Assembly: GCF_003977685.1 (NCBI RefSeq)
Contig: NZ_RYZH01000039.1
Coordinates: 1-64,000 of the forward strand
Source of the DNA: Tautonia sociabilis
GTDB lineage: Bacteria; Planctomycetota; Planctomycetia; Isosphaerales; Isosphaeraceae
Length of the DNA stretch: 64,000 nucleotides
Reading direction: 5' to 3'
The position numbers and the translations under genes were made by a program. Shown one piece after another: positions 1 to 6,006 of this stretch; within the stretch, counting starts at the first letter, position 1; every line of letters starts with the position of its first letter. The notes beneath the pieces are model-generated. The model was not told the DNA's origin. It searched no databases and was given only the letters and a program-made list of their open reading frames with translations.

Positions 1-1
1 G

Positions 2-118
2 CGGAGCCGCCGGTTGAGCAAGGACTACGAGGGGACGACGGCCAGCAGCGAGGCGTTCGTCAAGCTGGCGATGATCCACCTCATGGCCCGACGGCTGGTC
101 AGGAAACTCACTTTCTAG
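2..118 (+). CDS. Transposase C-terminal end (IS5-like), cut by window edge
   Basis: The frame from base 2 to the TAG at 116-118 encodes 38 residues containing RRLSKDYEGTTASSEAF followed by an LMARRL block. This is the usual C-terminus of IS5/IS4-group DDE transposases (SKDYE...SSEA...RRL). The rest of the gene lies left of the window, so intactness and terminal inverted repeats cannot be judged. Its last 11 bases overlap the stop end of the convergent sulfide:quinone oxidoreductase gene, so the element appears to abut the sulfur operon directly. The family call is good; whether the element is active is unknown. Confidence 0.7.
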   Translation, partial: RSRRLSKDYEGTTASSEAFVKLAMIHLMARRLVRKLTF

Positions 119-1277
119 ACTCCCTGTGAGACTGGTCGAACGGAAACGTCTCGGCCGGCTTCTTGTCGTAGTCAAACTCGGCCAGGATCAGGCTGTTGTA
201 GCCGGTGACAACCGGGCAGGACGTGTAGCCGTCGTAGCGGGCCGAGGGGGCCTCATGCCGCAGTGCGGCCAGCACATTCTCCACCACCGTCGGCGCCTGC
301 TTCCGAATGGCGGCGCCGGTCTTCGAAGTCGGCAAGCTCGAAGCGTCTCCCAGGCCGAAGACATTCGGGTAGCGAACGTGTCGGAGTGTGTGCATGTCAA
401 CGTCAACCCATCCCTCGGCGTTGGCCAGCGGGCTCCGGGCAACGAAGTCGGGGGCGCCCATGGGAGGGGTCACGTGGATCATGTCATATCGGAGAACCGC
501 TTCGTCTCCCGAATCGACCTTACGGAAGACGGCTTCCTTCGACGCGGGGCGAAGCTCCGTGAGCTCGTGCTGGAAGCGGGTCTCGATCCCCTTGCGGGCA
601 ACCACCTTTTCCAGCGCGCTGGCATACGGCTCGACGGCGAAAATCCGACCGGTGGCCGAGGCGAAGACGATGCGGGAGCGGTCCCGCACGCCGTTGCGCC
701 GGAAGGCCTCGTCGGCGAGGTACATGATCTTCTGGGGGGCTCCGCCGCACTTCACGGCCCCAGAAGGCTGCGTGAAGATCGCGGTCCCTCCCCGGAAGTT
801 CCGGATCGTTTCCCAAGTGCTGGCGACCGTCGAAATGGCGTAATTGCTGCATACGCCATCATGCCCGACAGCGTCCCGGAGCCCCTTGACCTTCTCCCAG
901 TCGAGCTTCAGGCCGGGGGCGACGACGAGGAAGTCGTAGCCGAGGGTCCGGCCGTCTCGCGTCCTGAGTCGGTTGGCCTCGGGGTCGAATTCGGTGACGG
1001 CGTCCTTGATCCAGGACGCGCCGGCGGGGATGAGGTCGGCCTCGTCGCGCTCCGAGTCCTCCGGCCGGTAGATGCCGCCGCCGACGAGGGTCCAGAGCGG
1101 TTGGTAATAGTGCCGCTCCGACGGCTCGACGATCGCCACGTCGAGCCCCGGGTCGCGGTTCAGCAGGCGGGCGGCCACGGTGATCCCGGCCGTCCCGCCG
1201 CCAACAATGAGAACCTGATGGCGGCGTTCCACGGATCGGTCTCCTGGGTAGGGGAACTCGATTCGGCCTCCGGTCAT
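108..1277 (-). CDS. sqr: Sulfide:quinone oxidoreductase (FAD, SQR family)
   Basis: 389-residue flavoprotein that should oxidise sulfide to a persulfide and pass electrons to the quinone pool at the membrane face. Residues 21-31 form the FAD-binding beta-alpha-beta turn (VGGGTAG, glycines 26-28 and 31). FGLGDAS near 307-313 is the second FAD motif. Three cysteines lie at 143, 177 (AVKCGGAPQK) and 354 (YTSCPVVTG); the 177/354 pair matches the redox-active pair of known SQRs. The ATG overlaps the stop of the DUF1641 gene by four bases (ATGA), implying translational coupling. It is the last gene of a three-gene operon with a persulfide dioxygenase, which would take the persulfide product. The generic alternative, a class-II NADH dehydrogenase, is less likely given the three cysteines. 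Confidence 0.88.
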   Translation of the reverse strand: MTGGRIEFPYPGDRSVERRHQVLIVGGGTAGITVAARLLNRDPGLDVAIVEPSERHYYQPLWTLVGGGIYRPEDSERDEADLIPAGASWIKDAVTEFDPEANRLRTRDGRTLGYDFLVVAPGLKLDWEKVKGLRDAVGHDGVCSNYAISTVASTWETIRNFRGGTAIFTQPSGAVKCGGAPQKIMYLADEAFRRNGVRDRSRIVFASATGRIFAVEPYASALEKVVARKGIETRFQHELTELRPASKEAVFRKVDSGDEAVLRYDMIHVTPPMGAPDFVARSPLANAEGWVDVDMHTLRHVRYPNVFGLGDASSLPTSKTGAAIRKQAPTVVENVLAALRHEAPSARYDGYTSCPVVTGYNSLILAEFDYDKKPAETFPFDQSHRESRK

Positions 1278-2026
1278 CGGCCGTCGCCGGGAGCGTCGGG
1301 GGCGGAGAGGCTCTGGCCGAATCGCTTGCCAACCTGGACGGCGAAGGCGAGGCTGCGGCGGACGTCGGGGTCGCCCAGGGCGCGGAGCAGGCCGATCGGG
1401 CCGACCTGCTCCAGGGTCGCGCCGTCGCAGGCGCCCTCGTGGCAGGCGGCCAGGGCGCGGCCGGTCTTGCCCACGACCGCCAGCGCGTGCGGCTCGAGCA
1501 CGTCGGAACGCAGCAGGATCCCCAGCCGCTCCAGCTCGGGTTCCCGGATCCGCTGGCCCAGCCAGAGCAGCGCGTGCACCCCCTGGCGCAAGGAAACCTC
1601 GACGTCGATCCCCTGCCTGGCGAGCCGGCCGGCGGACTCGTCCAGCGCGTCGACCAGCACGGCAAGCAGGCCGGGGAGCTGGTCGAGTCGCTCCAGCAGC
1701 GGCTCGATCCGGTCGATCCGGTCGAGCAGGGCGTCCAGCGCCCGGGAGGTGTCGTTGTCGGTAAGCCGTTCGAGCAGCCGGAGCACGCGGCCGAGCCGCT
1801 CATCGGCCCCGGCGCCGGTCGACTCGGCCAGGCGGCGACACGAGTCGTCAAGGGCATCGACGGCCGTGGCCATCAGCGGGGGGGCCTCGTCGGCCAGGCG
1901 CTCCAGACGCGAGGCGACCCGGTCGATGTGCTCGAGGCGGTCGAGCAGCCGGTCCAAAAGATCGGCCCGGGACGCCTCAAACGGAGACGCCGTCGGCGAC
2001 TCGGCGGAGTTCGCATTCTCGCTCAT
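1274..2026 (-). CDS. DUF1641 domain protein
   Basis: About 250 residues starting at MSENANSAES. An upstream in-frame ATG at 2119 would add 31 arginine-rich residues with no supporting ribosome site and is not preferred. The protein is strongly helical, rich in Leu, Asp and Arg, with repeated LLDRLDRI-type heptads over roughly the first 120 residues suggesting coiled coil. The C-terminal part (LGDPDVRRSLAFAVQVGKRFG) is the recognisable DUF1641 end. DUF1641 proteins are often encoded beside SQR-type flavoproteins; their role is unknown. The gene lies between the persulfide dioxygenase (93-bp gap) and sqr (4-bp overlap), so it is probably an accessory or scaffold of the sulfide-oxidising enzyme. 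Confidence 0.75.
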   Translation of the reverse strand: MSENANSAESPTASPFEASRADLLDRLLDRLEHIDRVASRLERLADEAPPLMATAVDALDDSCRRLAESTGAGADERLGRVLRLLERLTDNDTSRALDALLDRIDRIEPLLERLDQLPGLLAVLVDALDESAGRLARQGIDVEVSLRQGVHALLWLGQRIREPELERLGILLRSDVLEPHALAVVGKTGRALAACHEGACDGATLEQVGPIGLLRALGDPDVRRSLAFAVQVGKRFGQSLSAPDAPGDGR

Positions 2027-2119
2027 GAGTCGATCCCATCTCCGCATCGGGTGGGGCCGGGGCCGGACGGCCAGGGCCCGGACCCGGTCGAGTTGATCAC
2101 CTGGGATCCTCGGAGTCAT

Positions 2120-3520
2120 TCAGTTTGAACCTGCCGCCGCCGGGGTGTGCCAGGCGGCCCAGGCCTTGTAGCCCCCGACGAGGTCGGTGACGTCGTCTCG
2201 GCCGTGCTTCTGCAACAGGCTGGCCGCGATCGCCGAGCGGTACCCCCCCTGGCAGTGCACCACCAGGGGACCCGCGGGCACCTCGCCGAGGCGCTGCTCC
2301 AGGTGATTCAGCGGGATGTGGACCGAGCCCTCGATCCGGCCGGCCTCGCGCTCCTTCGCGGAGCGCACATCGAGCACCGCCGGCGCCCCGGGCCGGCCGA
2401 GCCGCTCCGCCAGCGCTGGGGCCGTGATCCTCGGCGTCGAGCGGAGCAGCTCCCCTCTCCCCTCCAGCGCCCGCATCCCGTCCTTCAGGAAGCCGGCGGC
2501 ATTGTCGAACCCAATGCGGCCCAGTCGCATGATCGCCTCCTCCTCGTCCCCGGGGTCGGCGATGACGAGGATCGGCCGGTCGTGGCGGAGCACCGTCCCG
2601 CACCAGGTGGCGTACTGCCCCTTCAAGCCGATGTTGATCGCGCCGGCCAGGTGCGCGGCCTCGAAGTCGATCGCCTCTCGGACGTCGAGCACCTGGGCGC
2701 CCTCGGCCTGCCTCGCCAGGAACTCGTCCAGCGACAGCGGCAGGAGGGCCTTCCGCATCGCCTCGTCCAGCGCGGGACGCTCCTTGCGGTTGAGGATCGC
2801 GTCGTGGACGAAGTAATCCGGGGCGTCGGGCTGGTCGACCTCGACCATCTTGATGAACGCCTCCTTGCTCATCGGCTGGAGAGCATAATTATACTTCTTC
2901 TGTTCGCCGATGGTGGAGACGCGCTCGGTGCTCAGCTGCTTGCCGCAGAGCGAGCCGGCGCCGTGGGCCGGGTAGACGAGCGTCTCGTCGGGCAGCGTCA
3001 GGAGCTTGTTGGTGATCGAGTCGTACAGCATCTCGGCCAGCTCGTCGGCCGTCACGCCGATCGAGGCGAGGAGATCCGGGCGGCCGACGTCGCCAATGAA
3101 CAGGGTGTCCCCCGTGAGCACGGCGAGGGGGCGGGTGTCGCTCTGGGCCAGGTCGAAGACGAGGATCGAGATCCCCTCGGGGGTGTGGCCGGGAGTCTCC
3201 AGGATCCGCAGGCGGACGTCGCCGAACTCGACCACGTCGCCGTCCTTGACCGGCGTGAAGTCGTACTCCGCCTCGGCTCGAGCGCCGAGATAGATGTGCG
3301 CCCCGGTGCGGTCGCGCAGCTCGATGTGGCCGGCGAGGAAATCCGCGTGGAAGTGGGTGAGAAAAACGTACTTGATCGTCCAGCCGTTGGCCTCGGCGTC
3401 CCGGAGGTACGGGTCGATGTCGCGTTGCGGGTCGACCACCGCGGCGGTCTTCGTCCGCTCGTCGGCGATCAGGTACGAGGCGTGCGCCAGGCAGCCAAGG
3501 TAATACTGCTCGATCTTCAT
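2120..3520 (-). CDS. Persulfide dioxygenase with two rhodanese domains (CstB-like)
   Basis: 466 residues. Residues 1-250 are a metallo-beta-lactamase fold of the ETHE1/persulfide dioxygenase type, with the metal motif THFHADFLAGH (H56, H58, D60), GHTPEG and LTGDTLFIGDVGRPDL. Residues ~265-355 form a rhodanese domain lacking a catalytic cysteine in the active loop (LVIADPGDEEE). Residues ~370-460 form a second rhodanese with active-site HCQGGYRS (Cys423). This order matches CstB, which oxidises persulfide to sulfite and transfers sulfur to thiosulfate. The start at 3520 is chosen because GGAGG lies 9-13 bases upstream; the longer open frame to 3679 has a low-complexity N-terminus and would run into the promoter region. 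First gene of the sulfide operon, behind the sigma-54 promoter at 3617-3632. Confidence 0.88.
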   Translation of the reverse strand: MKIEQYYLGCLAHASYLIADERTKTAAVVDPQRDIDPYLRDAEANGWTIKYVFLTHFHADFLAGHIELRDRTGAHIYLGARAEAEYDFTPVKDGDVVEFGDVRLRILETPGHTPEGISILVFDLAQSDTRPLAVLTGDTLFIGDVGRPDLLASIGVTADELAEMLYDSITNKLLTLPDETLVYPAHGAGSLCGKQLSTERVSTIGEQKKYNYALQPMSKEAFIKMVEVDQPDAPDYFVHDAILNRKERPALDEAMRKALLPLSLDEFLARQAEGAQVLDVREAIDFEAAHLAGAINIGLKGQYATWCGTVLRHDRPILVIADPGDEEEAIMRLGRIGFDNAAGFLKDGMRALEGRGELLRSTPRITAPALAERLGRPGAPAVLDVRSAKEREAGRIEGSVHIPLNHLEQRLGEVPAGPLVVHCQGGYRSAIAASLLQKHGRDDVTDLVGGYKAWAAWHTPAAAGSN

Positions 3521-3616
3521 AGGACCTACCCTCCGCAACGACGCCCGGGGAGGCCGGGCGCCTGCTGGTGTTCCGGGCCGATCGCTTCGCCGGGGTCCGG
3601 CACGATCGTCTGCCAG

Positions 3617-3632
3617 TGCAAGGGCCGGGCCG
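3617..3632 (-). promoter_or_regulatory. Sigma-54 (-24/-12) promoter of the sulfur operon
   Basis: Minus strand reads CGGCCCGGCCCTTGCA: the -24 element CGGCCC (consensus TGGCAC) and -12 element TTGCA with the required 5-base spacing. GG at -24 and GC at -12 are intact, and 11 of 13 non-degenerate positions agree. Transcription would start near 3605, leaving a ~85-nt leader before the dioxygenase ATG. The gene just upstream encodes a sigma-54 activator with an intact GAFTGA motif, which strongly supports the call. Not experimentally shown. Confidence 0.7.
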
Positions 3633-3732
3633 CTGCCGATTCCTTGGCGTTCGAGTTCGCGCAACCTCAAGCAACGCAAGAAGAACGATTGATCCCCCCC
3701 CCCGCGCCGTCCCCGCCGCGGTCCCCTCCGTG

Positions 3733-3772
3733 TTAACGCCCGGGTGTTAAGGCGTTAAGTTAGCGCGCTAAC
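3733..3772. promoter_or_regulatory. Candidate upstream activating sites (paired inverted repeats)
   Basis: Two dyads lie end to end. TTAACGCC (3733-3740) and GGCGTTAA (3751-3758) form an 8+8 inverted repeat around a 10-base spacer, and GTTAGCGCGCTAAC (3759-3772) is a perfect 14-base palindrome that overlaps the stop codon of the activator gene. They share GTTA/TAAC cores and sit 100-140 bp upstream of the sigma-54 promoter, the usual distance for enhancer sites of Fis-type activators. The AT content is high for this genome. A transcription terminator is the alternative, but no T-run follows on either strand. Confidence 0.55.
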
Positions 3773-5166
3773 CCCCGCACCGCCTCCTCGTCGATGGCGA
3801 GCTTGCGCATCTTCTTCCAGAGGGTGACGCGGCTGTAGCCGAGCCGTCGGGCGGCCTCGGTGCGGTTGCCGCCGGTCTGCTCCAGGGCCTCGAGGATGCG
3901 TCGGCGCTCGACCTGGTCCCCGGGGGAGGGGCAGGGGCGATTGGGATCGGGCGGAAGGGAGGCCCGGTGGCGCTGGCGAAGCTCGACGGGGAGGTCGAGC
4001 AGGGAGATCGTCGGGCCGGAGACGGTGACGAAGGCGTGCTCCAGGGCGTTGCGCAGTTCCCGGACGTTCCCGGGCCAGTCGTGGTGCATCAGGGCCTGGA
4101 GGGCGTCTCGGGCGATCCCCTGGACCGGGTGCCCGTATTCTCGGGAGAGCTGGTTGATGACGTGTCGGGCCAGCAGCGGGATGTCCTCCCGACGCTCCCG
4201 GAGGGGGGGCAGCCGGATCTCGAAGACGTGGACGCGGTAGTAGAAGTCTTCCCGGAACGAGCCGCTGGCGACCAGCTCCTTGAGGTCCCGGTTGGTGGCG
4301 GTGATGAGGCGGACGTTCACCTTGATCGGGGACGGGTCGCCGACGCGCTGGACCTCGCGCTCCTGCAGCACGCGGAGCAGCTTCAGTTGCAACAGCGGCG
4401 AGACGTCTCCAATCTCGTCCAAAAACAGCGTGCCGCCGTCGGCGGCCTGGAAGAGGCCGATCTTGTCTCGGTCGGCGCCGGTGAAGGCCCCCTTGACGTG
4501 GCCGAACAGCTCCGACTCCAGCAGCGACTCCGGGATGGCCGAGCAGTTGACCGCCAGGAACGGCCCGTCCTTGCGGGCGCTGAGCGAGTGGATCGCCCCG
4601 GCGGCCAGCTCCTTGCCGGTGCCCGACTCTCCGCTGACGAAGACCGTCACGTCGCTGTGCGCCGCCAGCCGGATGCGGCGGAAGACCTCCTGCATCGGCG
4701 GGCTGGCCCCGACGAGCCGGCCGAAGGCGTCCCGGTTCCGGGCCTGCTCCTCCAGCAGGGCGATCCGCTCGTTGGCCTGGATGAACGGCGTCAGGTCGAA
4801 GAAGTTGCAGACGGCCCCGGCGACCGAGCCGTCCCCCTCCAGGATCAGTCGGACCGTGCCGTGGATGGTGACCTCGCGGCCGTCCTTCGCCAAGAGCTTG
4901 CACTCCTGGTGGCAGGTGCCGGCGGTCGCGGCGCACCCCCCGGCCAGCAGCTCGGTCAGCGTCGAGAACCCCTTGCAGTGCGGCCCCTCGAACAGCCGGC
5001 ACGACCGGCCGACGACCTCCTCGCTCGCATAGCCGGTGATCCGCTCCGCCCCCTGGCTCCACGCCACGATCCGGCCCGAGGCGTCGACGGTGAAAACCCC
5101 ATCGGCCATCGCGTCGACGATGGTGCTCAGAATGCTCGGATCGCGCCGGAAGTCGAGATCCATCAT
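3760..5166 (-). CDS. Sigma-54-dependent activator, PAS-AAA+-Fis, cysteine-rich sensor
   Basis: 468 residues from the ATG pair at 5166/5163 (no strong ribosome site for either). Residues 10-130 form a PAS-like sensor with cysteines at 56, 64, 78, 85 and 89. Residues 155-390 form the AAA+ domain, with Walker A GESGTGKE (179-186), GAFTGA (226-231, sigma-54 contact), Walker B GGTLFLDEIGD and VNVRLITATNRDLK. The last ~40 residues are a Fis helix-turn-helix (GGNRTEAARRLGYSRVTLWKK). FisR-type activators sense persulfide through N-terminal cysteines and switch on sqr/pdo genes from sigma-54 promoters. Position, cysteines and adjacent operon make this the likely local regulator; direct sulfur sensing is inferred. 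Confidence 0.85.
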   Translation of the reverse strand: MMDLDFRRDPSILSTIVDAMADGVFTVDASGRIVAWSQGAERITGYASEEVVGRSCRLFEGPHCKGFSTLTELLAGGCAATAGTCHQECKLLAKDGREVTIHGTVRLILEGDGSVAGAVCNFFDLTPFIQANERIALLEEQARNRDAFGRLVGASPPMQEVFRRIRLAAHSDVTVFVSGESGTGKELAAGAIHSLSARKDGPFLAVNCSAIPESLLESELFGHVKGAFTGADRDKIGLFQAADGGTLFLDEIGDVSPLLQLKLLRVLQEREVQRVGDPSPIKVNVRLITATNRDLKELVASGSFREDFYYRVHVFEIRLPPLRERREDIPLLARHVINQLSREYGHPVQGIARDALQALMHHDWPGNVRELRNALEHAFVTVSGPTISLLDLPVELRQRHRASLPPDPNRPCPSPGDQVERRRILEALEQTGGNRTEAARRLGYSRVTLWKKMRKLAIDEEAVRGLAR

Positions 5167-6006
5167 CAGGCGCTCGCATCGGGCTCTCGGCCAGACTGGT
5201 TGCTCCCATCTTACGCGAGGGCCCGTCTCGTGTCTCGCTCGGGGGGGATCGATGCGATCCCCGGGACACCCCCGAGGAGAACCCGGCGCCCTGGCCGGGC
5301 GTTCCCGGCCGGTCTCAGACCCGATCCCCGACATCCCCTCGATCCGTCCCGAGGCCACCCGAGGCCGGCCGGCCGTCGGGCCTCGGCCCTCCCCCCCGAA
5401 GGCCTTGCAACGCAACTCCAGCGGAGGCCAGCAGGTCCGCCGTCGGCCTCCTCCTCGGCCGCTCCCTCCGGAAGAACCCCAAAATCGCACTCGACCTGGC
5501 TTCCGATCCGATACTATGGTGAAACCCGTCCCGAACGGGTGAGGTCCCCGTGCGCCCCGACCGGCCGCCGGCCCCTCCCCCTCCTCGGGAGCGCGTCGAA
5601 CCGCGAGGACGCGACCGGAGTCTCCTCCCGTGCCGTCACCCTCGGCGCGGAACGAACCCATGCCCGGCTCAGGTCAACAGACGGAACCTAGCATCAGAGA
5701 ACAGGTTACGGCCTTGCGCTCCCGGCGTTCCGCGGGCGCACCCTCGGCGCACCGACCCCGAAACGACCCGAGTCGGATCGCCTCCCCGATGATCGGGACC
5801 GTCCGGAATCGTCCCCGGGGGCCTTGGCGCGGAACGAACCCAATCACCGGACCACGGCAGCACCGATCTTCTTTCCAGTAAACGACTTCCCGAGAACCCT
5901 CCCGGCGCGTCGGCAGCGCACCGACCGGCGTGCCGGACCCGCCGGCCGGCGTCCGGTCCCCTCGAGACCGACCGACCGGCCGAACCCTGGAACCGACGGC
6001 CCGTCC
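5167..6006. other. 840-bp intergenic region upstream of valS
   Basis: No convincing gene. Between the divergent activator and valS there is a -10-like TACTAT at 5512-5517 with a weak -35, followed by a small hairpin ACCCGT/ACGGGT (5524-5540). An exact 17-bp direct repeat GGCGCGGAACGAACCCA occurs at 5644-5660 and 5826-5842; each copy is followed by a less GC-rich stretch and then GCGCACCGA (about 5748 and 5915). If 5512 is the valS promoter, the leader would be ~480 nt. I see no T-box or other known riboswitch core. Confidence 0.4.

Noticed and set aside
5525..6006. T-box or other riboswitch in a long valS leader
   Set aside because: No AGGGUGGNACCGCG-type T-box bulge, specifier loop or terminator was found, and the transcription start is only weakly supported.
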